Assembly (NCBI GenBank): GCA_041633555.1
Contig: JBFKFZ010000031.1
Span: 1-38,007 of the forward strand
From: JAHEAO01 sp041633555
GTDB lineage: Bacteria; Pseudomonadota; Alphaproteobacteria; Rhodobacterales; Rhodobacteraceae
Reading direction: 5' to 3'
DNA length: 38,007 nucleotides
A program made the position numbers and the translations under genes. The notes under the pieces were generated by a model. The model was not told where the DNA came from, did not search any database, and saw only the letters and a program-made list of their open reading frames with translations. Below, in pieces: positions 8,079 to 18,910 of this stretch. Position 1 is the stretch's first letter; the number at the start of each line of letters is the position of its first letter.

Positions 8079-9044
8079 ATGAAGCTTGCCGAAACGGTCA
8101 CATTTGGTGGATCCGGACTGGATCGGGCGGGCCATCTGCGTGCCGATCGCGACGCGGTCGAGGCACTTCTGGCCGATCCTGACAGCCGGGCCCTCGCTAT
8201 CTGGCGCGGCAAGCCGCTGTTCTGCGGGGGGGATGATACGGCCGTCAGCTGGCTGCCGCTCGACCATCCCGTATTCAGGCTTGCAGACGAGAGGCCGACC
8301 TTGCTGGGCCGCGACGACAGCGGCATCCGCTTTGCCTATGATATCTCGGGTTGGGAACCGCAGGAACTGCCCGATACGCTAGGGGCATTCTTCGATCCCA
8401 GCGAACAGCGCCATCCCGATCTTCCGCAGGATCACTGTTTTGCCGAGCTCCGCGGCGTGATGACCCGCCTGTCCCCACGCGACGCCGAGCTGGTCGCCAC
8501 CGCGCGGGCGATCCTGGGATGGCACGAAAGCCACGGTTTCTGCGCGAAATGCGGCGCTTCGACAGAAGTCGGGCAGGCGGGCTGGCAGCGCGATTGCCCG
8601 GCCTGCGGAGCACATCATTTTCCGCGCACCGATCCCGTCGTCATCATGCTGATCACCCACGGCAACAGCGTCCTGCTCGGCCGATCTCACGGATGGCCAG
8701 ACGGGATGTTCTCGCTTCTTGCGGGCTTCGTCGAGCCGGGGGAGACGATCGAGGCCGCCGTTCGCCGCGAGGTTTTCGAAGAGACGCAGATCGAGGTGGC
8801 CGAGGTAAGCTATCTTGCCTCGCAGCCATGGCCGTTCCCGTCGTCGCTCATGATCGGCTGCCGAGGCAAGGCCAGCAGCGACGAGATCACAATCGAGCCC
8901 AACGAGATTGAGCAGGCGCTCTGGGTCAGCCGAGAAGAGCTGATGCGAGTCTTTGCCGGTGATCACCCGCATATCAAGCCGGCGCGTCAAGGGGCTATCG
9001 CACATTTCCTGTTGTGGAACTGGCTTGCGGACAGACTCGATTGA
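8079..9044 (+). CDS. nudC: NAD+/NADH diphosphatase (Nudix)
   Basis: This 321-residue enzyme cleaves NADH/NAD to NMN(H) and AMP, and NudC enzymes can also remove NAD caps from RNA. An N-terminal domain precedes a zinc ribbon with Cys155, 158, 173 and 176. The Nudix box follows at 216-238 (GFVEPGE..RREVFEET). The NudC-specific motif SQPWPFPSS is at 248-256. One oddity is that the Nudix glycine of EExG is glutamine (EETQI). The frame opens at a GTG at 8049, but I chose the ATG at 8079 (MKLAETVTFGG), which fits the usual N terminus of alphaproteobacterial homologues. A same-strand SRPBCC gene follows after 39 bases. Confidence 0.92.
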   Translation: MKLAETVTFGGSGLDRAGHLRADRDAVEALLADPDSRALAIWRGKPLFCGGDDTAVSWLPLDHPVFRLADERPTLLGRDDSGIRFAYDISGWEPQELPDTLGAFFDPSEQRHPDLPQDHCFAELRGVMTRLSPRDAELVATARAILGWHESHGFCAKCGASTEVGQAGWQRDCPACGAHHFPRTDPVVIMLITHGNSVLLGRSHGWPDGMFSLLAGFVEPGETIEAAVRREVFEETQIEVAEVSYLASQPWPFPSSLMIGCRGKASSDEITIEPNEIEQALWVSREELMRVFAGDHPHIKPARQGAIAHFLLWNWLADRLD

Positions 9045-9083
9045 CCGCAAAACCGGAAACGCAATGACGACAGACGGAATGGC

Positions 9084-9563
9084 ATGAAGTTTTCGACGAG
9101 ACAGGATATCGAGGCCCCGGTCGAGTATGTATTCGCCCGGGCCACGGATTTCGCGGGCTTCGAGAAGCAGGCGCTTCGGCGCGGCGTCGAGGTGGCGCGG
9201 GTCGACGATCTGATGGCAATCGCGCCCGGCATGCGCTGGGACGCAAACTTCACGTTTCGAGGCAAGCGGCGGAAGATCATTGCGGAATTGATGACCTACG
9301 ACACTGATGACCGCTATGTCATCAAATCGGTATCGGGCGGCGTTGAATCGGACTTGACGATCGAGTTCATGGCCCTGTCGCGCGCAAAGTCCCGGGTCAT
9401 CGTCGGATTGGAGCTACGGCCGACGACGCTGTCCTCTCGTCTGATGGTTCAGTCCCTGAAATTCGCCAAGGCCAACCTTTACGGCCGCTTCGAGGCCAGG
9501 GTCGAGCGCATGGGCAGTGAGATCGAAGAGCAGTACAAGCGCAGCATGGGCCTGCGAGCCTGA
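9084..9563 (+). CDS. SRPBCC-family protein
   Basis: This 159-residue soluble protein reads as an SRPBCC/START-like fold. It begins KFSTRQDIEAPVEYVFARATDF, the usual beta-strand then two-helix opening of the family, and ends with a long amphipathic C-terminal helix (about residues 120-155). The middle alternates strands rich in charged residues. These proteins bind small hydrophobic ligands or act as cyclases or chaperones, and no specific role is visible. It follows nudC by 39 bases and is probably co-transcribed. Its stop codon is 10 bases from the end of convergent pheA. Confidence 0.8.
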   Translation: MKFSTRQDIEAPVEYVFARATDFAGFEKQALRRGVEVARVDDLMAIAPGMRWDANFTFRGKRRKIIAELMTYDTDDRYVIKSVSGGVESDLTIEFMALSRAKSRVIVGLELRPTTLSSRLMVQSLKFAKANLYGRFEARVERMGSEIEEQYKRSMGLRA

Positions 9564-9573
9564 CCGACCGACC

Positions 9574-10407
9574 TCAATGGCGGCTCGGATCTGCGGGATA
9601 GACTCCGAGCAGCGTCATGTGGGTCGTGAAGAACTGCAGCTCTTCCAGCGCCAGCCGCACGCTACGGTCATCCGGATGCCCCTCGATATCCGCATAGAAC
9701 TGCGTGGCCGAGAACACGCCGTCGACCATGTAGCTTTCCAGCTTGGTCATGTTGACGCCGTTGGTCGCGAACCCACCCATGGCCTTGAACAAAGCGGCCG
9801 GTATGTTTCTCACCCGGAATACGAATGACGTGATCATGCCGTGCGTGCCACGGCGCTTGAAATCAAGCTCCCGCGCCATCAGCAGAAACCGGGTCGTGTT
9901 GTTGTCGTGATCCTCGATATGGTGCGCCAGCACGTTCAGCCCGTAGATTTCGCCTGCCAATTCAGAGGCGAGCGCGGCCTGCGTCGGGTCACCCAGTTCG
10001 GCAATGTGCTGGGCTGAACCGGCAGTGTCAGCGCCAGTGACCGGACGGATCCCGTTCGAGCGCAGGAAGTCGCGGCACTGGCCCAAAAGCACGGTATGGC
10101 TCATCGCGCTTTTGACATTTTCCAGCTTCGCGCCGGGAAGGCCGAGCAGGTTGATGTGGACCCGCACAAAGGCCTCGTCGACGATGTGCAGGCCCGAGGA
10201 GGGTAGCAGATGGTGGATGTCCGCCACCCGCCCGTATGTCGAGTTCTCCACCGGCAGCATGGCCAGATCAGCGTCGCCCTTGCGAACCGCCTCGATCGTA
10301 TCCTCGAAGGTCGCGCAGGGCATCGCCTCCAGCCCGGGGCGTGCTTCGCGGCAAGCCTGATGCGAGTAGGCGCCCGGCTCTCCCTGAAAAGCTATGCGTC
10401 CCGTCAT
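9574..10407 (-). CDS. pheA: Prephenate dehydratase
   Basis: This 277-residue monofunctional prephenate dehydratase converts prephenate to phenylpyruvate in phenylalanine synthesis. The catalytic domain starts GRIAFQGEPGAYSHQA, and includes LPVENSTYGRV and the signature NTTRFLLMAR. The C-terminal ACT domain (about 190-277) contains GVNMTKLESYMVDG, where phenylalanine would bind for feedback inhibition. There is no chorismate mutase domain. The frame is open back to 10596, but homologues start at MTGRIAFQG and the extension would run into divergent cycM, so I start at 10407. It is divergent from the cytochrome gene across 115 bases and convergent with the SRPBCC gene. Confidence 0.94.
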   Translation of the reverse strand: MTGRIAFQGEPGAYSHQACREARPGLEAMPCATFEDTIEAVRKGDADLAMLPVENSTYGRVADIHHLLPSSGLHIVDEAFVRVHINLLGLPGAKLENVKSAMSHTVLLGQCRDFLRSNGIRPVTGADTAGSAQHIAELGDPTQAALASELAGEIYGLNVLAHHIEDHDNNTTRFLLMARELDFKRRGTHGMITSFVFRVRNIPAALFKAMGGFATNGVNMTKLESYMVDGVFSATQFYADIEGHPDDRSVRLALEELQFFTTHMTLLGVYPADPSRH

Positions 10408-10522
10408 GGCGTTATCGTCCCTGGTTTTTGTTTCCCTGTCTTTGGACGCGGGTGTTATACCTTGAAACTCCCGGGGGGAAACGGATAGATAACCCCAACT
10501 GAAGGACAGGACGGATCGCGAC
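10408..10522. promoter_or_regulatory. Divergent promoter region, pheA / cytochrome c
   Basis: The 115 bases contain a GTTATACC stretch near 10453-10460 that could serve as a -10 in either direction, because its complement reads GGTATAAC. Neither direction has a good -35 at 16-18 bases. Ahead of the cytochrome start lies GAAGGACAGG, a plausible ribosome site region. No attenuator-like Phe codon run is visible. Confidence 0.3.
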
Positions 10523-11047
10523 ATGTTCGACACAATGACAATGACCAAGGTTATCGGCGGCCTCTGCGGGACATTTTTGGTGTTCCTGCTGGGCAAATGG
10601 GCCGCGGAGAGCCTGTATCACGTCGGAATGGTTTCGCACGGTGAAGGCGAAGAACATGCGATGGCCTATCCCATCGAGGCGGACGGCGGCTCTGGCGGGG
10701 GCGAAGCCGAAGAAACCGTCGATTTTGCGACGCTTCTGGCTGCGGCCGATCCGGCCAAGGGCGAGAAGGTGTTTGGCAAGTGCAAGGCCTGCCACAAGCT
10801 TGACGGATCGAACGGCACCGGCCCCCACCTGGATGGGGTCGTTGATCGAGATATCGGGGCAGTTGCCGGTTTCGGGTTTTCCCCGGCGCTCACTGAGATG
10901 CCGGGCAACTGGACGCCTGAGGCGCTGGATGCTTTCATCGCGGACCCCAAGGGGTATGCGCCGGGCACCAAGATGTCCTTTGCCGGACTGCCCAAGGGTG
11001 AAGATCGTGCCAACCTGGTCGCCTATTTGGCCACGGTCGGCGGCTGA
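10523..11047 (+). CDS. cycM: Membrane-anchored cytochrome c (CycM / c552-like)
   Basis: This 174-residue class I cytochrome c has an uncleaved N-terminal anchor (about residues 9-27), an acidic, Gly-rich linker (38-65) and one haem domain. The haem-binding motif is CKACH (Cys87, Cys90, His91), and Met151 in GTKMSF is the likely sixth ligand. This matches the membrane-bound c552 of Paracoccus that passes electrons from the bc1 complex to the aa3 oxidase. It should face the periplasm. It is transcribed alone and is followed by a strong hairpin. The anchor and haem motif are seen directly; the role as electron shuttle is from the family. Confidence 0.92.
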   Translation: MFDTMTMTKVIGGLCGTFLVFLLGKWAAESLYHVGMVSHGEGEEHAMAYPIEADGGSGGGEAEETVDFATLLAAADPAKGEKVFGKCKACHKLDGSNGTGPHLDGVVDRDIGAVAGFGFSPALTEMPGNWTPEALDAFIADPKGYAPGTKMSFAGLPKGEDRANLVAYLATVGG

Positions 11048-11071
11048 TCGGCCCGACATAAAAAGGTTTTG

Positions 11072-11101
11072 AAATGGCCGCCCGGTTCGTGGCGGCCATT
11101 T
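11072..11101 (+). terminator. Rho-independent-type terminator after the cytochrome c gene
   Basis: A perfect 11-base stem (AAATGGCCGCC with GGCGGCCATTT) encloses an 8-base loop, 24 bases past the cytochrome stop codon. The stem itself ends in T's, giving a short U tract. It separates cycM from the yej operon. Confidence 0.75.
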
Positions 11102-11269
11102 CCGTTTCCAGGGAGCCGATGCCGCGTGTTGCTTGAAACCCGATTCACCGTTCGGTCTGTTCACTTGCCATTCACGGATAATCAACTTGATTGTTCGCCA
11201 AGCCGCCCCTTAGCTTTGCGGCGAGGCGACCGGCCGCCGGACGGCCCGCGAAGGACGAAGGAGATCGCG

Positions 11270-13168
11270 ATGCAGCACCGACCCCGAAATGCCAAAGCCG
11301 CAACTCGGTCGGACCGGACAAGTCGGGAGTTCCGCTTCACGCTCGGGTTCGTACTCGTCTTTCTGGCGCTCTTTGCTGCCGCCAGCCTGCGCGCCGAAGA
11401 GACCATCAAGGCCACAGGCTATTCGACCTTCGGTGAGTTCAAGTACGAACCCGGTTTCACTCATCTCGACTATGTCAATCCCGACGCGCCTAAGGGCGGC
11501 GAAATCTCGATCTGGGCGCAGGGCACCTTCGACACGTTCAACCCCTACTCCAGCAAGGGCCGTGCAGGGATGTTGTCGACGATCGGCTACGAATCCCTGC
11601 TGGTCGGAACCGCAGATGAGATCAGCGCGGAATACTGCCTGTTGTGCGAAAGCCTGGAATATCCCGAAAGCGAAGATTGGGTGATCTTCCACATGCGCAA
11701 AGATGCGAAGTTCTCGGACGGTACACCTGTGACCGCGCATGATGTCGTCTTCAGCCATTTCCTGTTGCTCGAGCAGGGCCTGCCTTCTTACGCGACCGCG
11801 GTGAAGGCACTGATCCCCGAAGCCGAGGCGCTGGACGATCACACCGTAAAATTCACCTTCGCACCGGACGTGCCGCGCAAGAACCTGATCAATCAGGCCG
11901 GAGGCGTGCCGGTCTGGTCGAAGGCCTGGTACGAGAAGACCGGCACAAGGCTGGATGAAAGCACGCTAGAGATCTCGCCCGGCTCTGGCCCCTATATGCT
12001 GGACAGCTACGACATCAACCGCCGCATCGTTTACCGGCGCAATCCGGACTACTGGGGCAAGGATCTGCCGATCAATGTCGGGCGGAACAATTTCGACACC
12101 ATCCGGGTGGAATATTTCGCCGACAGCCAGGCCGCAATGGAGGCGTTCAAGGCCGGGGAATACACGTTCCGGCAGGAAACCAGTAGCCTGAGTTGGGCAA
12201 CAGCTTATGACTTTCCGGCCGCCGAAAAGGGTTGGGTCAAGCTGGAGACGCTGGAAGATGGCACCTTGCCGGGAGCGTCGGGCTTCGTTTTCAACCTGCG
12301 GCGCGAGAAGTTCCAGGACATCCGCGTGCGCGAGGCGCTGGGCCTGATGTTCAACTTCACCTGGACCAATGATTCGCTGCAATACGGGCTGTTCCAGCAG
12401 CGCCACAGTTTCTGGCAGGGCAGCCCGCTGGAAGCCAAGGGCGTGGCCGAGGGCGAAGAGCTTGCGCTGCTCGAAACCGTCAAGGACCTGATCGACCCGT
12501 CGATCCTGATCGAGCCCGTCGTCATGGCCCACGAGTCCGGCGAGCGTCAGATGGACCGACGCAATCTACGCCGGGCCTCGCAATTGCTGGAAGAGGCGGG
12601 CTGGATCGTCGGCGACGATGGCGTGCGCCGCAAGCAGGGCAAAGCCCTGTCGGTCGAGTTTCTCTCGGTCAGCCCGACTTTCGACCGGATCATCATGCCC
12701 TATATCGAGAACCTCAAGCAGCTTGGCGTTGATGCCGTCTATAACCGTGTCGATCCCTCGCAATATACCAACCGAGAGCGTGCCCACGAGTGGGACATGA
12801 TCTTTGACGGCTACACTGTCGGGCTGGAGGAAGGCATCGGCCTTAGCCAGCGCTTCGGCACCGAGGATGTGGACGACGTATTCAACCCGGCCGGTTATGG
12901 ATCGGAAGCGGTCGACAAGCTGATCGAGGTCGCGGTCGAGGCCAAGACCTATGACGAGATGGCCACCGCCGTCCGCGCCATCGACCGGATATTGCGCGCC
13001 GAGCGTTTCATCGTGCCGGTCTGGTACCTCGGCAAGCACTGGGTGGCCTATTACGACATGTTCGAACATCCCGAGACCCTGCCGCCCTATGCGCTGGGGC
13101 ATCTTGATTTCTGGTGGTTCAACGCCGACAAGGCCGCGACACTGAAATCGGCCGGGGCGCTGCGATAG
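11270..13168 (+). CDS. yejA: ABC peptide transporter, periplasmic binding protein (YejA/YepA type)
   Basis: This 632-residue family-5 solute-binding protein carries a signal peptide: a basic N terminus, a hydrophobic core at about 24-40, and cleavage near LRAEE. The mature part starts with ATGYSTFGEFKY and contains NPDAPKGG and TFDTFNPYSSKG, typical of the YejA branch and not DppA/OppA. It would bind oligopeptides or peptide-containing muropeptides in the periplasm. The start at 11270 is set by AAGGAG seven bases upstream; the longer frame from 11069 runs back through the terminator. Its 3' end lies 22 bases before yejB. Substrate is not readable from sequence. Confidence 0.92.
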   Translation: MQHRPRNAKAATRSDRTSREFRFTLGFVLVFLALFAAASLRAEETIKATGYSTFGEFKYEPGFTHLDYVNPDAPKGGEISIWAQGTFDTFNPYSSKGRAGMLSTIGYESLLVGTADEISAEYCLLCESLEYPESEDWVIFHMRKDAKFSDGTPVTAHDVVFSHFLLLEQGLPSYATAVKALIPEAEALDDHTVKFTFAPDVPRKNLINQAGGVPVWSKAWYEKTGTRLDESTLEISPGSGPYMLDSYDINRRIVYRRNPDYWGKDLPINVGRNNFDTIRVEYFADSQAAMEAFKAGEYTFRQETSSLSWATAYDFPAAEKGWVKLETLEDGTLPGASGFVFNLRREKFQDIRVREALGLMFNFTWTNDSLQYGLFQQRHSFWQGSPLEAKGVAEGEELALLETVKDLIDPSILIEPVVMAHESGERQMDRRNLRRASQLLEEAGWIVGDDGVRRKQGKALSVEFLSVSPTFDRIIMPYIENLKQLGVDAVYNRVDPSQYTNRERAHEWDMIFDGYTVGLEEGIGLSQRFGTEDVDDVFNPAGYGSEAVDKLIEVAVEAKTYDEMATAVRAIDRILRAERFIVPVWYLGKHWVAYYDMFEHPETLPPYALGHLDFWWFNADKAATLKSAGALR

Positions 13169-13190
13169 GCGAACCGGACAGGAAAGCCAG

Positions 13191-14276
13191 ATGGGCGCGT
13201 ATATCCTCAGGCGGCTCTTGCTGATCATTCCGACGCTCCTCGGCGTCATGATCATCAACTTCACGCTGACCCAGTTCGTGCCCGGTGGGCCGATCGAACA
13301 GATCATCGCCAACATGCAAGGGCAGGGCGATGTCTTCGCCACGATTGCGGGCGGTGCCGGTGACGCGGAATTCGCAAGCCAAGGCGGGGACAGCGAATAT
13401 GTCGGCGCGCGCGGCCTGCCGCCGGAATTCATCGAGCGGCTGGAAAAGCAGTTCGGCTTCGACAAGCCCCCGCTGGAGCGGTTCCTGTCGATGATGTGGG
13501 GCTATATCCGCTTCGATTTCGGCGAGAGCTATTTCCGCTCGATCGGGGTGCTCGACCTGGTCTGGGAAAAGCTGCCGGTCTCGATAACGCTCGGCCTCTG
13601 GTCAACGATAATCGCCTATCTGGTCTCGATCCCGCTGGGGATCCGCAAGGCGGTCCGCGACGGGTCGGGGTTCGACACCTGGACCAGCGGCATCATCATC
13701 GTGGCCTATGCGATCCCCGGTTTCCTGTTTGCGATCCTGCTTCTGGTGCTGTTCGCCGGCGGGTCCTATTGGCAGATCTTTCCGCTGCGCGGCCTGACCT
13801 CGGATAATTGGGAAAGCCTGTCTTGGTTCGACAAGGCCGTCGACTATTTCTGGCATATCGCGCTGCCGGTCATCGCCTCGACGATCTCGGCCTTCGCAAC
13901 GCTGACCTTGCTGACCAAGAACAGCTTTCTCGACGAGATCAAGAAGCAATATGTCATCACTGCCAAGGCCAAGGGTCTGGCCGAACGCCGGGTTCTCTAC
14001 GGCCATGTCTTCCGCAACGCGATGCTGATCGTGATCGCCGGGTTCCCCTCGGTCTTCATCGGTGTCTTCTTCGGCGGCTCGCTGATCATCGAGACGATCT
14101 TTTCACTCGACGGCCTCGGTCGGCTCGGTTTCGAGGCGGCGGTGGCGCGGGATTACCCGGTCATCTTCGGCACGCTCTTCTTCTTCGGCCTGATGGGGCT
14201 GCTGATCGGGATCCTGTCGGACCTGATGTATGTCTTCGTCGATCCGCGCATCGACTTCGAGGTTCGCGAGACATGA
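13191..14276 (+). CDS. yejB: ABC peptide transporter permease YejB
   Basis: This 361-residue inner-membrane permease belongs to the DppB/OppB family, YejB branch. It opens with the typical MGAYILRRLLLIIPTLLGV membrane segment. An insertion of about 60 residues (45-105) before the second segment is characteristic of YejB. The EAA loop that contacts the ATPase is around KAKGLAERRVLYGHVFRNA (residues 260-278). AGGA lies upstream of the ATG. Its stop overlaps the yejE start (ATGA), so the two permeases are translationally coupled. Confidence 0.94.
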   Translation: MGAYILRRLLLIIPTLLGVMIINFTLTQFVPGGPIEQIIANMQGQGDVFATIAGGAGDAEFASQGGDSEYVGARGLPPEFIERLEKQFGFDKPPLERFLSMMWGYIRFDFGESYFRSIGVLDLVWEKLPVSITLGLWSTIIAYLVSIPLGIRKAVRDGSGFDTWTSGIIIVAYAIPGFLFAILLLVLFAGGSYWQIFPLRGLTSDNWESLSWFDKAVDYFWHIALPVIASTISAFATLTLLTKNSFLDEIKKQYVITAKAKGLAERRVLYGHVFRNAMLIVIAGFPSVFIGVFFGGSLIIETIFSLDGLGRLGFEAAVARDYPVIFGTLFFFGLMGLLIGILSDLMYVFVDPRIDFEVRET

Positions 14277-15378
14277 GGCTGTCCCCGCTGAACCAGCGCC
14301 GCTGGCGCAACTTTACCCGCAACCGCCGGGCCTATTGGTCGCTGATCATCTTCTCGGTGCTGTTCGGGCTGTCGCTGTTCGCCGAGTTCATCGCCAATGA
14401 CAAACCGATCCTGGTGAATTATCGCGGCGAATGGCGGATGCCGATCTTCCAGTTCTACCCCGAAACCGCCTTTGGCGGCGATTTCAAGACCGAGGCGATC
14501 TACCGCGACATCGAGGTGAAATGCCTGATCATCTCGGGCGGGCTCGACAGCTGTTTCGATGATCCCGAGGGAATACTGGAGCAGGCCGAGACCGGCATCG
14601 TCGATGGCGAGGAGATCGACAAGGGCTGGATCCTCTGGCCGCCGATCCCCTACAAGTTCAACACGATCTCGGACGTGCAGGGCGTGGCCCCGGCGCCGCC
14701 CAATCTCGACAATCACCTGCTGGGCACCGATGATACCAAACGGGACGTGCTGGCGCGGGTGATCTACGGCTTCCGCCTGTCGATCTTCTTCACCATCATC
14801 GTCACAGTCGCGACCTCCATCCTCGGCATCATCGCGGGCGCGGTGCAGGGCTATTTCGGCGGCTGGACCGACCTCTTGTTCCAGCGGTTCCTCGAGATCT
14901 GGGGATCGACCCCGTCGCTTTACGTAATCATCATCCTCTTCGCGATCCTGGGGCGAAGTTTCTGGTTGCTGGTGTTCATCACCATCCTGTTCGGCTGGCC
15001 CGCGCTGGTCGGCGTGGTGCGGGCAGAGTTTCTCCGGGCGCGCAATTTCGAATATGTCCGCGCCGCCCGTGCGCTGGGTGTGTCGAACCGCGTGATCATG
15101 TTCCGCCACATGCTGCCCAACGCGATGGTCGCGACCGTCACGATGTTGCCCTTCATCATCACCGGCACCATCGGCACGCTGGCCTCACTCGACTTCCTCG
15201 GTTTCGGCCTGCCCTCTTCGGCGCCGTCGCTGGGGGAACTGACGCTGCAGGCGAAACAGAACCTGCAGGCGCCGTGGCTTGGCTTCACCGCCTTCTTCAC
15301 CTACGCCATCATGCTGTCACTTCTGGTTTTCATCTTCGAAGGCGTGCGCGACGCCTTTGACCCCCGGAAGACCTTTCA

Positions 15379-15382
<4 letters not shown>
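14273..15382 (+). CDS. yejE: ABC peptide transporter permease YejE
   Basis: This 369-residue inner-membrane permease is the second channel subunit of the importer. After a basic N terminus (NQRRWRNFTRNRRAYWSL) comes membrane segment 1, then a large periplasmic domain (about 45-135), which is the YejE hallmark. The transport domain follows from LGTDDTKRDVLARVIYG. The EAA loop includes ARALGVSNRVIMFRHMLPNA. The start at 14273 overlaps the yejB stop by four bases. The longer frame back to 13808 lies inside yejB and is not real. The stop overlaps yejF by four bases. Confidence 0.94.
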
Positions 15383-16976
<1,594 letters not shown>

Positions 16977-16980
<4 letters not shown>

Positions 16981-16997
16981 CCCCCGAAAGAGGTCAG
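16977..16997. terminator. Short hairpin between convergent yejF and carboxypeptidase genes
   Basis: CTGACC and GGTCAG pair around a 9-base loop. The left arm includes the yejF stop codon, and the right arm ends two bases from the convergent stop codon. Only six pairs and no U-run, so it is a weak, possibly two-way, terminator. Confidence 0.35.
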
Positions 16998-16998
16998 T

Positions 16999-18618
16999 TC
17001 AGCTTGGTCCCACGGTGTTGCACGGCAAGTTGCGCGCGGCCAGCCGCCGGCAGGCGAGCGCGGCGGTTTCTTGCGTCATGCCGACGAAATTGGCGTCAAA
17101 TCCACCGCTCGCGGGAACGACCTTGCGCAACGCCTCGTCGAGCGTACCCAACTCATGAAGGGCGGTCTTGAGCAGGATCCGCTCTGCCTCGTAGCGGGAA
17201 TTGTAGCGTCCCACATTGATACCCCAGAACCGGCCACCCGAGGTGGAAAGCCTGGTGACAACTTCGGGATTGTTTGAAACCGGTTCCGCAAAGACGATCG
17301 GTGCGGTCGCACTGGCCGAGGCGAGGACTAGCGATTCCGGGCGGGGCTGCGGGGCAGGCAGGGTACTCTCGGATGCGGCCTGAACGATGACGGCCGCGGG
17401 CTGTTCGGGGGCAGCGACTGGGCCGATCGGTTCTGACTCTGGCGCAATGTCAGCCTCGGCCAGACTGATCTCCGTTTCCGGCTCAGACGCATTTTCGGCC
17501 AGGGCTATCTCCGGCGTCGGCTCCGGCCTGGGCGATGCCGCCGGAGCAGCCTCGGTCGGCAATTGCGCCTCCTGCAGCGCCGACCGGATCTCGTCGGCCA
17601 TTGCCAACAGAACCTCTTCTGCCGGGGCCGGTTGCGCCGGGGCAGGTCTTGGCAGGGGCCGGGGGCTCTTGCTGGGCGCACGAACCAGCCGAAGCACCTT
17701 GCCCGCCGCCGGTATTTCGCCGCTGCCCGAACTTGAACCTTCCGGATCCGCGTTCGAGTAGGTCGGCAGTGGCGGCTTGCTGACCCGTGCGCTCGACGGC
17801 GCGCGGCGGAATCCCAGATCCATCAGTTCCGCGACCTTGGCATTGCGGTCGCTGGTCGAACGTCCGCCGAATACGGTGGTGATGATGCGCTCGCCGCCCC
17901 GCTCGGCCGAGGCCGTGAGGTTGAAGCCGGCAGCGCTCGTATAACCGGTCTTGATGCCATCCGCGCCGCGGTAGCTGTTCAGAAACCGGCGGTTCGTGTG
18001 CGCAACCTTCCGCACCCCGGCATCGGTCGTGAGCCGCGAGAACAGGTTGTAATATTCAGGATAGTCATAGAACAGCCGCCGCCCCATTACGGTCATGTCG
18101 CGAGCCGTCGATAGGTGACCGGATTCGGTCAGGCCATGTGCGTTCTTGAAGGTCGTGCGGTTCATGCCGAGCGCCTGAGCGGTCCGGTTCATGCGCCGTG
18201 CAAAGGCGGCCTCTGATCCCTCGATCGCTTCGCCGATGGCGGTCGCTGCATCATTGGCCGATTTCACGGCCGCCGCGCGCACGAGGTAACGCAGCTTGAT
18301 CTTCTGACCGGACCGCAGGCCCAGCTTTGACGGCGGTTCGTTGGCGGCCTTTTTCGAGATCGTCACCATCGTGTCCATGGAGATCTCGCCGCGCCGCACG
18401 GCCTCGAACGCAAGGTAAAGGGTCATCATCTTGGTCAGCGAAGCGGGGTGTAGTCTTGTATCGGCGTTGCGCGAATGCAGGACCTCGCCCGAACGCGCAT
18501 CCATGACCAATGCTGCATAAGGTGCCGACCTCGCCTGCATCGGCGGCAATAGCGCCAACACGGTCAATGCCAATAAATAAAGCCCGAAACGGGCAACCTG
18601 CCCCAGACGTTTTTCCAC
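16999..18618 (-). CDS. dacA: D-alanyl-D-alanine carboxypeptidase with C-terminal SPOR domain
   Basis: This 539-residue class C-type-5 penicillin-binding protein trims the terminal D-Ala of peptidoglycan side chains in the periplasm. A signal peptide ends near RSAPYAA. The catalytic motifs are SLTK (Ser60, Lys63), SAN (120-122) and KTG (223-225). A long Pro/Ala/Glu-rich linker (about 270-455) leads to a SPOR-like domain (about 460-539) that should bind denuded glycan strands at the division septum. The amphipathic C-terminal anchor of E. coli DacA is absent, so SPOR may replace it. The start is GTG with AAAGG upstream. It is convergent with yejF across 18 bases. Confidence 0.92.
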   Translation of the reverse strand: MEKRLGQVARFGLYLLALTVLALLPPMQARSAPYAALVMDARSGEVLHSRNADTRLHPASLTKMMTLYLAFEAVRRGEISMDTMVTISKKAANEPPSKLGLRSGQKIKLRYLVRAAAVKSANDAATAIGEAIEGSEAAFARRMNRTAQALGMNRTTFKNAHGLTESGHLSTARDMTVMGRRLFYDYPEYYNLFSRLTTDAGVRKVAHTNRRFLNSYRGADGIKTGYTSAAGFNLTASAERGGERIITTVFGGRSTSDRNAKVAELMDLGFRRAPSSARVSKPPLPTYSNADPEGSSSGSGEIPAAGKVLRLVRAPSKSPRPLPRPAPAQPAPAEEVLLAMADEIRSALQEAQLPTEAAPAASPRPEPTPEIALAENASEPETEISLAEADIAPESEPIGPVAAPEQPAAVIVQAASESTLPAPQPRPESLVLASASATAPIVFAEPVSNNPEVVTRLSTSGGRFWGINVGRYNSRYEAERILLKTALHELGTLDEALRKVVPASGGFDANFVGMTQETAALACRRLAARNLPCNTVGPS

Positions 18619-18910
18619 GTCACTCGCCTTTTACTGCCTCAAGATGTCGGGATCTTTTGTCCCTGACTTTCTTTTGTTGAGATCACGCTAGCACAAGAGT
18701 CACATTCGGAAAACACCCCAATTTCAAAGAGTTTGACGCTGTTGCGAAAGGGGATACCGATATCTGGTGGTTAACAAATCGTGACTCGCAAGATGATCGA
18801 AATCGGCCGCAGCGCGACCGCGCTGTAGCCAGGCGAAGATGCTTTCTCTTTACGCAGGGGGTCCGAGATGCCAAGCACGGGGGGTGGCGTCAGCTTTGCA
18901 GGGGAAGATG
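18619..18910. promoter_or_regulatory. Divergent spacer, carboxypeptidase / SDR operon
   Basis: The 292 bases between the dacA-like start and the SDR start contain no convincing gene. The centre (18660-18780) is AT-rich and has GAGTC (about 18701) and GACTC (about 18783), which are GANTC sites for CcrM-type methylation, and GGTTAACAAA near 18769. Promoters of both genes should lie here, but no clear -35/-10 pair is visible. Confidence 0.35.

Noticed and set aside
7859..8326. N-terminal extension of the CpdB-like protein
   Set aside because: It overlaps the divergent nudC gene and would place the Tat signal inside the protein.
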